Assembly (NCBI GenBank): GCA_007026445.1
Contig: VDMD01000222.1
Coordinates: forward strand, 1 to 30,530
Direction: 5' to 3'
Source: Schizophyllum amplum
Taxonomy: Eukaryota; Basidiomycota; Agaricomycetes; Agaricales; Schizophyllaceae
DNA length: 30,530 nucleotides
Below, piece after piece: positions 19,776-29,686 of the stretch. Each line of letters opens with the position of its first letter. The first letter of the stretch is position 1. Below the pieces are notes generated by a model. The model was given only the letters and a program-made list of their open reading frames with translations. It had not been told where the DNA came from and made no database searches. A program made the position numbers and the translations under genes.

Positions 19776-20434
19776 CTATATCCTCATCCTCCCATTCTCC
19801 TCCTCATCCTCCTCATCCCCCTCATCCCCCTCATCCTCACTCTTTTGCTTCTCAAAGCTCATCAGCGAACCAAACTCGGCGCCCTTTGTGAGCGTGACCG
19901 TGTGAGTCCCTAGTCGGCCCTTGGCCTTAATCTCGGCCTTGAAGTCCTGCGAATAGAGGGACCCTGGACGACGATGAGCACGTCAAGAGTTGTATATGCC
20001 ACAGAGACGGGTATGCTTACCTCGCACGGAGAGGCCGGTATGGCTTGCGTGGGGCTTCGAATGGAAGAGCTTCGTACACGGGCGCGCTGTTGATAACCAG
20101 GCGGATTCTGGCCCTCTCCTCGCTGCGGCGGCGCTGCAGCTCGAGCATCTGCAATGACAGTAGTGTCAATGATCAAGAAGCAGCTTGCCGTGCATAGCAT
20201 CAACGTACCTCTGCGAGTGGCGCCGAGTCGCGGAGCTCAGCGAGCTTCTCCTTCGAGAACGTCACGGCAGCGCGTCGAGCGTTCCAGTCGTCGACCTGGA
20301 GTAGTACGCGCAATGTTAGACAGAAACGTAAAGCTATGAGATGCAGCGCACGCTTTGCTGAAGAGCCTCCGCCGACTCCTCTCAATGCTCCGGGGCGTGG
20401 CGTCCACTATAGCAGCGGCCATAATCGTGGTCAT
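19776..20434 (-). CDS. Orphan gene M: small charged protein with acidic tail
   Basis: Unknown function. The last three exons are well supported: 20295-20209, 20148-20028 and 19963-19776. They read V-D-D-W-N-A-R-R-A-A, then L-Q-R-R-R-S-E-E-R-A-R, then L-Y-S-Q-D-F-K-A-E-I-K. The protein ends in an acidic run (D-E-G-D-E-G-D-E-E-D-E-E-E). The third intron is phase 1, unlike its neighbours. The first exon starts at the ATG at 20434 behind a TATA box, but joins in frame only if the first intron is a GC-AG intron (20353-20296). The nearest GT donor, two bases further on, gives a frameshift. With the GC donor the protein has 158 residues. A start-proximal frameshift making this a recent pseudogene is the alternative. 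Confidence 0.55.
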
Positions 20435-20540
20435 GAGGACGGGGCGTCGGGATGTGGATTGTGAAGAGGGGGGGGGTCGGGGCAGGAGCGGGATGCAGAC
20501 GAAGGACAGCGGCAAAGACAGTCACTGTGAGTAGGCCACG

Positions 20541-20548
20541 CTTTTATA
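20541..20548 (-). promoter_or_regulatory. TATA box of gene M
   Basis: TATAAAAG on the minus strand, about 107 bp before the gene M ATG. Between them lie a GTCCTTCGTCTGC element (20507-20495), similar to the block upstream of C and F, and a C-rich leader. Confidence 0.6.
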
Positions 20549-21921
20549 GGGGGAGGAAGGGCCACATGCGCTGGTTGGCCTCCCAGGTATCCCCGGATGC
20601 AGATTGCCATATATAGTAATCCTATTGATACCCATGCGGTAGACAATGCGGAGGCAGAGCGGTCCATTATCTGCTGATCGGATCGATGAGGCTCACGGAA
20701 GCTTTTTCCAGGCCCGAGATCGCTCGAGATCCGCCCTGATGTGCTTCTGTGGCATTCAATCCTGCGGTCTTCGATTCTTCGGCGGCATTCAGTTCTGCAA
20801 CACGATCGTAAGCTCCTTCCACGACATCGTAGTCGGATCAACGAACGGATGTGAAGGGTTCTCACCTGAGAGGGGATGGCCAAAGCGCGCATCGAAATTC
20901 AAGCACCAAGCAGAGGAGAACCCCTTGGCGACCGAATGAGAGGTCACATACAGTCGTATTATAGAAGGTAGCTGATAAGTCGCACGAGCGCTCTGGCAGG
21001 GAGAAGAGGCGATGACGATAGACGCCAGTAACATCGATCGACAAGAGGAGAACAATCGCTAGCACTTCTCATTGCGAGTCCAGCGGTAAGGTCGAGGACA
21101 ACGAGAAGAGATTTGAGCTTGTACCTCGAGAAATTCATATATCACCGAGTGCTTATTGGAAGGGCGGCGCCTCTTTCGCTAGTAAACCATGCCTTGAGAG
21201 ACTCATGGTGACATTGCCACCTCCTCTCCCATTCGCCTGCGGCAGGAGCAAGACCCAGTTGCGTCGCCGAGGACGAGACTTCAGTAATATGCCCATGATA
21301 GAGACTACGCACCATGACTTCCTCTCAGTCGCCAAACCAGCGTTCAGAGCAAGCCAGATCAGAGCCAGAAATATCATCGGATTCGACTGGGCGCAACGCG
21401 AGGGGGACTCGGTTCGGGCGAATTCGAAGTAAGCTTTTTGCAGATTGCGGGCAGTCTGGGATGGACACCGCTTCAGTCAATGTACGAGGCCAACACCAGT
21501 AGTAGATGCGTGCCTCTTGATCGGGGCCTTCCCAACGAAAGCAGAGAGAGCAGGCTGGACGAATCACCGGAAGAACGGTACGGGCCCGTCCGTCCTCCAT
21601 CGCTAGGAAGAAGCGGGAATCGTGAGTGTGAATTTCTTCGAGCAGACTTGACCGGAGCGTATCATCGGTGGGTATGAGCAGACGTAGCGGGGGAGGTTCA
21701 GCGTCACCTTAGCCAGCGCTGTGTCTCGCAAAGTGATCGTCGCCGAGAACAAGGTGACGTGATGGCGCGCTTTGCCCGCATTTGCTTGCTTTTCCCTCCC
21801 ATCATGTCTCGTGTTCCCTTTGCCTGAACTTCCTCCCAGTCTGCTGTGTCCACCATTCTGAAGTGGAATTATGAGCTCCATCCAGGTGTAAACACAAGAT
21901 TGCAGACGCTCAGGACGCGCT
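20549..21921. other. Intergenic stretch without a supportable gene
   Basis: Several frames of 60-100 residues overlap on both strands with no convincing splice partners or family motifs. No repeat or RNA gene is evident. Confidence 0.35.
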
Positions 21922-22268
21922 TCATAACGAATGCATGATGCTGATGGACGCATCGACGCCGACCTGCTCTCGGCGCTCGCGCACGGCAACTTCGATGGTC
22001 TCTCGCTCCTCCCATATGGTGCAGAAGCCACGCGTCCTCCTTCTTGTGCTCTAGGCGACGCCAGTCCACTGAGATAAGTTGGAGAAAGGTGCGTCGTCGG
22101 CTTTGGTCTTGACGAGATGGCACTGAACTCAACGATCGCAGAAAGCGCCGGGTCCAGGAGGTCCAGATTTCCCGTATCTTGCGCAAAGCTTTTGGCTCTC
22201 AAGACATCGTGCGGCAGTTCCGTCCCTCGCAACGGCTGTCCTTCCGTCGCTCTGCGCCTTGCTTCGAC
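21922..22268 (-). pseudogene. Remnant S: coding-like fragments in two frames
   Basis: On the minus strand 22268-22128 reads T-E-L-P-H-D-V-L-R-A-K-S and L-D-L-L-D-P-A-L-S. A GTTCAG and a later ATCTCAG could bound an intron. Then 22032-21922, in another frame, reads C-T-I-W-E-E-R-E-T-I-E-V-A-V and ends at TGA, with strongly biased third positions. An in-frame TAG separates it from coding-like codons upstream. A decayed orphan is the simplest reading. No family recognised. Confidence 0.25.
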
Positions 22269-22995
22269 CTCAATGAACCTCCACCGCTTCCATCCGTTCC
22301 ACCTGTGACCACTCAATCATGGCGTCACTCCCTCATTTTCGCCACAGCCTTGGGCCAGCAGCTTTTCGAGCAACTACATGGCACCATATCCTGTAGTCTC
22401 GCCAAGATGCGTAGCTATCTGCACTCCCCTTGACGCTAGAGCTGTGTCCTCTCGAGCTCGTAGGCGGGCCGGTATCGATGTCCCTTGTATCGTTGCTCTT
22501 CTACATATGCATGTCGTTAATATCTCATGGCCTTAGTTATATCACATTGCCTTGCTTGCGCTTGCGTCCGGTTTTTGTCTCTATCGGTGTTCTCTTCATG
22601 GGTAACGGTCTAGGGAGGCGAAGGGGCAGCCTTCTATCTACTTATGCCCTTCACCCGAGGCACATAATTCGCTTTTTTCTGCAGATCTAACTCGAGAAGA
22701 CATCACAAGCCTTGACCTTCACCGCGAGCTGGGTCCACCGGCGGTATCCCGATATGGAGGAACGGAAGAAGCCCAATGCACGTGTCCGGCACATGCCGAA
22801 AGTCGAACAATGAAGGCCGGCGTCCCACCCACCCTTCTTTTATGCGCGCTCCATTGTGCACACGTGCCCTTTCTTGCTTGCTAATCTCATTGTTCTCTCA
22901 TTCTCTCGTGTATCACGTACCTGCCGACACCTGCATCCTTACTCTCACTCGCCGTCACCGCTCTCGGTCTCGTTGCCTCGCGCTCGCCACTCAGG
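22269..22995. other. Upstream region of family gene D
   Basis: The last 160 bp include a TATA-like TTTTATGC near 22838, a CACGTG E-box near 22860 followed by CCCTTTCTTGCTTGC (similar in layout to the block upstream of C and F), and a C/T-rich leader. Nothing else is supportable. Confidence 0.4.
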
Positions 22996-24201
22996 ATGGC
23001 CGTCATGAGATTCTACCAACCCGCACGGTCTTCAAGTCTACGCAACGCTTTGACAATGGAGGAGCTTTTGCACCCGAGCCCTATAGCCACTCACAATGAT
23101 CTGTGTCCTGCAAAGGTGCGAGACAAAAGTTGCCATCTACATCGCCGTACTGACTGACGTCCCAGTTATTATCGCAGAAGGCCACACGGCTCAAAGAAGA
23201 GTACAAGAAGAACAAGACCTACATCGCGAACAAGATTCGTCGGAAGCTGGGCCTTCCGCTTGACCCCGACGCGGACATGAGCGACAGCTCAGATTCGGAG
23301 TACGAGTACGAGTCAGACGAAGACGAAGGAGACGACGAGGGCGATTCGGAGGGTGCCGAGGATGATATGTGCGAGGACGATGCCGAGGGGAAGGAGAAAG
23401 TGAAGGAAGACGAGGAGATGGTGGAGGGCGAGGACAACGATCACGACTTCGTCTACACTGGCCCACCTGCTCGACCACCTCTTACCAGAGACCTTTACGA
23501 TCAGTATCAGGCGGCGCTGGCGGAACATGGTGTTCCAGGAGTCCCGTACCTCACTGGGCGGCTCCCGGATATAGAGACTGAGATGGTGAGTACTTCATTT
23601 GCCTTCCACTCGCTTCTCGCCCCAGCTTGTTATCCCATCGCGCTCTTTCCTCATCCATAACTCACACCCTTACTCCTCAGCCCCGTCCAATCATCAAGAA
23701 CGCCAATCCCGCCATGGACTTGGCCGACGCCCGCGCCATGTTCGGTATTAGTGACGACTATACGGGATATGTGGAGGAGCTGGTGCGTACAACCTTTCTA
23801 CAATTCCCATAAATTTAGCTGACTGACCTCCTACCCTCCAGATCGCCAGCCTAGAGCAGACCGCCTCCGAGCGCGCTGACATCCTCGAAGCGCGCCGCGC
23901 CGACATCCCGCTCCCTCGCTCATACCACCATAAAGTCTATCCAGAGCTCTACCTGCGCACCCACATCCTCGAGCGGCGTATTCTCGTGGCGCTCGGCAGA
24001 CCGCTGAAAGAGGACCTGTGGGATGAAGAGTACGACAAAGCCGAGGGGCTCGAGACCGATCCTGAGGACCTGGAGATCAACGAGCGGAAGCTGAAAAGTC
24101 GACGCGATGCGTGGGCGTCTGCGGTTGTGGTCAAGCGGAAGCGCTGGCAGATGCGATGGCAAGGAGGTCTCAAGGCTAAGCGCCCGCGTCTGCATAACTA
24201 G
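22996..24201 (+). CDS. Family gene D: four-exon paralog with an acidic insert
   Basis: Exons 22996-23115, 23178-23585, 23681-23782 and 23842-24201 give 329 residues, all introns phase 0 (62, 95 and 59 nt). An alternative acceptor at 23165 would add four residues in frame. Exon 1 carries Q-P-A-R-S-S-S-L-R-N. Exon 2 differs from its paralogs by a long acidic insert (E-Y-E-Y-E-S-D-E-D-E and further Asp/Glu) before the shared G-P-P-A-R-P and V-P-Y. Exon 3 is exactly 34 codons with D-A-R-A-M-F-G-I-S-D-D. Exon 4 has E-A-R-R-A-D-I-P-L-P-R, L-E-R-R-I-L-V-A-L-G and L-K-S-R-R-D-A-W-A-S-A-V. The tail is basic (K-R-K-R-W-Q-M-R-W). Unlike C and F it lacks the V-Q-N-Q ending. The acidic/basic pairing recalls chromatin-associated proteins, by analogy only. 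Confidence 0.8.
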
Positions 24202-24453
24202 CTTGAGCCCAGACACCGTACCAACGTCCTCTTTGCTCGGAGTGTTCTCGATGATGTATGGGTATGATTGTGTACTAGCAGATTCGATCGGAGATACATA
24301 TAAATTAGGAAGATAGCGAGACAAGACGAGCGTCTGTATTTCGTGATGCACCTGTCCTCCGCCTCGTCCGTAGCATCGGCGCGTTGTGGGTATACCTCCT
24401 AGTCCTTCTCTCCCCATCTCCCCCGTCTTCGCCCTCTTCAAGCTTGCGCCAAC

Positions 24454-25551
24454 TCAGTTCCTGCGAACGCCCATCTCGGTGGCCCTGACATCCAGATAGA
24501 CGTCGGGGGTGAAGAGAGGACCCCGAGGATGCAGTTTAAATGCCTTCCTAGCGGTACGGTTGGCGGTACCGCTACGTAGAGCCCTCCGCACTCCGAATTC
24601 GTTAGCCGGGATAGCCGAGTAGGTGGCGGTGGGGAAACGAGGACGCCTGCGCAGGGGCGCGTGCGCAACGCGACCTGCAGTCAGTGCACTCGGCGTTTCG
24701 GTGTTCTGTGTGACGTGAAGTGAGAACTTGGACATCTTCAAGGGCCTCTGGACTTACCTCTGACTCGTCGTCGCTGTTGCCTTCGAGACCATGGGCGACT
24801 CCATCCTTCTCCTCCTCCTCCTCTTCTTCATTATTGTCCTCCTCTTCTTCGTCCTCCTCGTTCTCATCCAACCATTCGCACGTCGCGACGAGGTCCTCGA
24901 GGTCCTCGAGAGCAGCATTGACACCCGCGAGATCCTCCTGTCGAACACGCGCCTCCAGAAGAGACTCAAGGGCCTCAGTAGCTTCACGAACGGCCAGGGG
25001 TGGTGAGCATGTTATAGATGGCTTGACTGTCACGAGCCGAACGCCGTACGATGCGCAGTCGCTTCTCGCACACGGGCAGCGCTCCGCCACAGACGAGTGG
25101 GCGATCGCTGACCCGTCGGCGCTCGATGCCACAGCAACTCGATCGCCAAGATGTTCGTTGTCTTCACCGACGGCCATGGTATTGGTTATGTCTATCCCAA
25201 ACGTGCGCTCGTGGGGAAGGGGAAGATCGTGGGCGTCCTGGGCGTGGGGGGATGCTGCTGCTGGCGCTTTCTGGACCTGCGAAGTGCCACTGATCAGCCG
25301 CGCTCGAGATATCGTACAAGCTTCCGCACCTTCAGCGAGCCTATCTGCTCCTCCTCATAGCTCTCGCGTTCCCCCAGATTCACCAGTCGCAGCGGAGAGC
25401 ATCGCGATCCGCGTTGAAGAGCAGAGACTTGGAGTACGGTGGCGCGGCCGGAGAGAGAAGACAAGAACGCCCTCGTGATGCGTACGGAGAGAAGGTCGAG
25501 GCCAACGGCATCGCCGGCCCGACTTGCGTCGCCGGTATTGCGTATCGCCAT
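24454..25551 (-). CDS. Orphan gene N: acidic protein, possible distant relative of L
   Basis: Unknown function. Exons 25551-25330, 25276-24758 and 24705-24454 give 330 residues, both introns phase 0 (53 and 52 nt; donors GTGCGG and GTAAGT). The second acceptor is CACACAG at 24706. The more obvious CTGCAG further on would put the last exon out of its coding frame. Residues 97-106 read R-T-F-G-I-D-I-T-N, close to R-A-F-G-V-N-I-T-N of gene L at the equivalent place in its exon 2. A long Glu-rich run (E-E-E-D-N-N-E-E-E-E-E) follows, and the C-terminus looks folded (T-Y-S-A-I-P-A-N-E-F-G-V). The start at 25551 keeps coding-like codons and excludes a CAC-repeat extension. A CXC cluster near residue 135 (C-P-C-A-R-S-D-C) may bind metal. 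Confidence 0.6.
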
Positions 25552-25668
25552 ATCAGGCGTGGTTATTGATACCGATTTGGCGAACAATAGCGGTTCTGGT
25601 GATCGGAGTGATGGGTTTCCGAACTTCGGATGATTTGAGAGGAGTCGCTGGATATTCCTAGAACTGCT

Positions 25669-25688
25669 CACCACCACCACCACCACCA
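25669..25688. repeat. CAC trinucleotide microsatellite
   Basis: About six consecutive CAC units, roughly 120 bp upstream of the gene N start. If translated on the minus strand it would give polyvaline, which I reject as coding. Confidence 0.8.
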
Positions 25689-26578
25689 ACGAGTTGCGCT
25701 AGGAGCTGGGGAAGATCAGTAGAGCATTGTCACAGAATCGAGAACAATGCGCCGGTGAGTGGCCATCACCGCACAGACCGATGAGCAGGGTCAACAGAAG
25801 GTCACAACCGAGGAATAATGAGATCGATGAAGTTCATTGTGATTGTGATAGGTACGTCGCTATTCAGTACTTACTGCTGGTCTGAAAAGCACGTCGACAA
25901 AGAGAACCGAGGATTCAGAGTGGCAAAAGCACATACCGCAATTTTCGAGACGAGGCCCACTTGCGCTCGAAGACGAGGATATCTGTGGCATACCCGAAGG
26001 TACATCACGTTCGCCCATCCGGGGCGATGCGTTTTCGTCTTCCCCCAACGACGTTATCCTCAGCGTGCGCGCGCAAAGCACGCTACTGGCAGCTCATCCG
26101 GCGGCCGATTCATAGTCCGAAGAGACAGCTCCTACAGAAGGCTGGTAGTTGTCGCATGTTATGACCGACGTCGCCAGATGCCATGCATGTCGAGTCCTCG
26201 AAGCCGCACGGAGAGCCCCGCCCAGGTTTTTAATTGTCTGCTTCACTGAGACGCCGCGACCAATCTGTGAACTTGAACGAGAAGTAAGAATGCGCGCCTT
26301 AAAGGGAGATGGACTCGAAACTAGTATGCTCACATAGATACACCGAACCTGACGCGAGGGCAAGTCGTCAGCCGCTCGTCAAACGCTCGTTGGGCACTTG
26401 TCCGTGGATACTGAAAGCGTCAGTCTCTCGATTGGCTCCGTACGGATCACCTTCTTTTCGTCTTGCTTATTGCCAGGTATGAGGTGGCTTGGCTAACGTG
26501 TGGAGCACTAGGAGGGCGTCGAGAAGTAGGCCCCGAAACGTAAACGCTGCGTTCCGCGGCGTACGCCACCTGTCCGTG
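25689..26578. other. Intergenic stretch without a supportable gene
   Basis: A 143-residue plus frame and overlapping minus frames occur around 25818-26249. On the minus strand GTATGTGCTT and TTTTCAG near 25930-25880 could bound an intron, but no coding frame continues on either side. Unassigned. Confidence 0.35.
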
Positions 26579-27086
26579 ATGACGCCGAGCAAGAAAGGTC
26601 TTTCCGCGTCCCGCGGGACAATCCAGTACGATTGCAATGGGGAGGACCGACGAGGATTGGACGAGGATGTACCAAGTCAGAGAGACTTACTTAGAAAGAA
26701 GTACGAGATTCAGACGGTAATCTCGATCACTCTGCCCCTTGTTTCTTCCCCCCATCATCATGCCTGCTGCCTTCACACCTCTTCTTTCCTCGGGTCCTCA
26801 GCCTTGGTCATTAGGATCATGCGCAGGATGTGTCCGCGCGAATGACGGACTATCCTGCGGTAATTCCAGTTCTGCGACGCTGACGGATGTTCTGCCCAAT
26901 TTCGATGCGCGCGAGCGCAGAGCGTCCTTGGATACCGGAACCGCGGACGATAAGACCTCGCTGTCCTGTGCTTGGGATGGACCGCGGACAATGTTCAAGG
27001 AATGCTGGCAAAGGTGCGTTCCTCCTGCTAGCGGCGAGCGGATACGGACTGACGCGAAGCCGAAGGTAGCATTGACCATATGTTGA
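26579..27086 (+). CDS. Candidate small Cys-containing orphan O
   Basis: Exon 1 (26579-26716) starts with ATG and reads K-K-G-L-S-A-S-R-G-T-I-Q-Y-D and L-L-R-K-K-Y-E-I-Q-T. An 85-nt intron (26717-26801) with a long pyrimidine tract and CCTCAG acceptor joins in phase 0 to W-S-L-G-S-C-A-G-C-V-R-A-N-D-G. The frame runs to TGA at 27086, for 140 residues. A GTGCGT at 27014 could be another donor, but the nearby acceptors lead to a stop within a few codons. The N-terminal half is charged and the second exon has seven cysteines. There is no signal peptide, so a secreted effector is unlikely from this model. Family unknown. Confidence 0.4.
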
Positions 27087-28017
27087 TGCCTCGACTTTGA
27101 GCCTTCGACAAGACACTCGGCGACACATCATTTGCGGATCCTCCTTGTTTTTGCAATTTCGTTATCTGGTCATCGACGCTGCTGCTGCTTGTATTACCTC
27201 AAGTTGCACGCCGGACGTTCTCTTCTGTCCCTCATCATCCATGAGCTTTGCACGAGGAACATGCGAATACGATGTGGATGTAAGGTCGTAGACCTCCACG
27301 TCCGACGGCGATACTTGTGCGATGCGTGTGTTGTGCGTGGTTTTACCTCCCTTCATTCATCCACTCCATCCCACATCTTCGACTTTAACGGGAGCTTATT
27401 TCTCCCCTGTAGATCACCACTTCCTCCACTGCACTCGTCTTTCAAGACCTCGATTCAAGTGCATGTAGCGTGCTTAGGGACCTCGCCGGATATATAGATG
27501 ATTGTGCTCAACCTCTTTTCTTATTGATTACGACCGCCCGTACATCGAGTACAATTGCAATATATCATAACTAATCTCTGCTCAGATAACCAGCCCGTAG
27601 GCCGACGGTGTTGGACTTGCGATGTTGATACAATTCATGCGGTACTGTATCGGCACGGCGGCCACTCGCTATAGTGCCGCCAGTTCATACTGATCTATCT
27701 TCATTACTGTACTTGCACCAACGGCCCTAAATGCTCTCGAGTCTCCTGCGTCCCCGAGCTGACCTTGGTGCAGCCGGAGCCTGACACCATATAGCGGACG
27801 GGCACGACGTGGCAAATGTAACTGCGTCATGTGACGTGCACGTGCATGCTGTTTGGTTTCGCGGAGCCGAACGCTTTGTCTGTGCACGAGACTGTTTGTG
27901 CGTGACCATTGTGCTCTTCCCGTTGTGACGTCCTTTACTCCTGCCTCCATCCGTTCGTCGATGATTGACCCTCATATCATGGACTCACTTCCTCTTCTGC
28001 CCTCGGGAGTCCCAGCT
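27087..28017. other. Intergenic stretch and upstream region of family member E
   Basis: A 121-residue plus frame (27132-27497) is hydrophobic at its start but has no splice partner. Just upstream of E are a GCACGTGC palindrome near 27840 and GTCCTTTACTCCTGCC near 27930, similar in kind to the elements before C, F and D. Confidence 0.35.
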
Positions 28018-29316
28018 ATGAACGCGGTCAAGTTCTACCACCCAGTCCGGGCCTCCAGGTTGCGCAATGAACTCAAAATGGACGACCTCTGCGCCTCGCG
28101 TCGATCTGGCGTGCTCCGAATCGAAGATTTGGTCAAGACCGGCCATTTTACCGCCCCCAAGGAGCGGCGTTGTGGCAAGCCTGTCAAAGAGGTGCGCGAT
28201 GGAGGTTTTTGTTCACCTTCCGCTTTACTGACCATGTCTCGTTCACAGATGAAGTTACCAATGTACAAGGCCGAAGTTATCAACGCTCTGCGGGGCAGGG
28301 TCAACATCCCACAGGCCGCGTCCCCACAGTCACAATTCTCACCCGCGCCTCTGCGAAGTCCACCGCCTTCCACCGAAGCCCACAAGCAGCAGAACCATCT
28401 CCTTCATAGGAACGAAGTGAAATTCCGGCCGCGCGATTGTCAAAGCCTTCGGGACGAAATCATTGCCACCGCTCGCCATCCCTATTACACACCTCTGCCG
28501 CCCTCGTCGCCGATGATTTGTCCACAAACGTGCGCCGTTTTTGTCCCTTAACCACCTTCCTCTCATGACATGCTCTACAGGCCCGTCCCAAGAGACCAGA
28601 GGCCGTGGCACTGGACATGGCGCGTGCCGCGTTGAGCACCGGCCCTCAGTCCGTCGAGCTCATGGAACGCAAGGTCAGTGAAGGTTGTCTTTCAATTCAC
28701 GTATACAACTAGCGGCTAACTTGTGCATCGCAGCTTCGCCTGATGAGGCAACCATCAGTGACCGCTCACCATCCACGAAGCGAACGCTCGTGGTACCGTC
28801 CCTCGTCTTGGGTGTCCGAAGGCGGAGAGCAAGAACATCGACCTGCGCCGCACGTATCAAGAGCGTCGCCTCCGCGTGGCGCTCGGGTTGGAGGTATCGC
28901 GCCCGACGCCGGCCATGGTCCAGGACCCCATTGTCCTACCGGAGAGGTCCCACGGACAGCCGATGAGCGCGGCGATGAAGGCGACGCGCGATGAGCCGAA
29001 GCCCAACAGCACGAAACTGAGGAGCAGGCAGGACGCGTGTGCGTTCACTCCTCTGACGAAGCCGAAGACTGAGCGGAGGCAGCCGAAGGTCCAGGACCGG
29101 GTGGTGGTGAAGGTGCTGCAGCCTTCGCGGGTGAGGAACAATGCCGTGCCGCACGTCGCGTCGACCTCGAAACAGGTTCTAGGAAACTGGGTGCACGTCG
29201 TCGCTGTACGATCCACGCGGGTTTCTGGTTCCTCGTCGCATGCATGGACACAGACTTTACAAGCTACTCTAATAACTTATATTACGCCAAACGCTAGCAG
29301 TCTATGCAATATCTAA
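28018..29316 (+). pseudogene. Family member E: paralog with disrupted reading frame
   Basis: Exon 1 (28018-28191) has Y-H-P-V-R-A-S-R-L-R-N. A 57-nt phase-0 intron leads to exon 2 from 28249. Exon 2 should end at GTGCGCC after 28529, but that leaves two extra bases relative to exon 3 (28581-28673, D-M-A-R-A-A-L-S), whose homologous frame needs phase 0. The last exon begins at 28734, yet the family match (H-E-A-N-A-R-G-T-V-P-R, then E-R-R-L-R-V-A-L-G, then K-L-R-S-R-Q-D-A) is in a frame entered only from about 28774, with stops before it. So two frame breaks separate homologous segments. Splicing at GTGAAA (28418) would give an open product ending near 28994, but it loses the conserved exon 4 frame. 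Either the gene is decaying or the sequence carries indel errors. Confidence 0.6.
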
Positions 29317-29686
29317 CTACTCTGTGGTATCTATAGCTCTGGACACTCAACATCACACAGGCTTTACATTCTACAACAGTTGCTTTAAGGATCCCGCTCG
29401 TAATAATCTCGTTCGCCTATATGATCTGCAGATCTCGTCTTACTCTACCGTCACCATATTTCAAGAGACCGATTCCTGTTGCAAAGCTACTAGTACATGA
29501 CATATCCGATGGGCGCATGGCCCACAACACAGAGAGCAATTAATAAAGTGAGCAATAAAGTACAGCAGGTGACACCGCAATCAACGATTGGCATTTGCTC
29601 GCCGTCCACGAGCATATCATCGAATCTCGATGGAGGTGTCACCTGCGGCACTGACTTCCCCCACCCATGAGCACGCTCTTCGTGGC
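29317..29686. other. Convergent intergenic region between E and P
   Basis: AT-richer DNA, presumably the 3' untranslated region of gene P and DNA beyond E. No gene seen. Confidence 0.5.

Noticed and set aside
21603..22316. Minus frame of 237 residues
   Set aside because: Only part of it (22268-22128) has coding-like codons, while better coding signal lies in another frame at 22032-21922. I report fragments rather than the whole frame.
24720..25478. Long plus-strand open frame of 252 residues rich in Ser and Arg
   Set aside because: It is antisense to the Glu-rich exon of gene N. Poly-Ser from TCC/TCT/TCA is the expected shadow of GAG/GAA/TGA-free acidic codons, and it has no splice signals of its own.
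25294..25689. Extending gene N upstream to an ATG in the CAC/GTG repeat
   Set aside because: This would give a polyvaline N-terminus from a microsatellite. The ATG at 25551 begins coding-like sequence.
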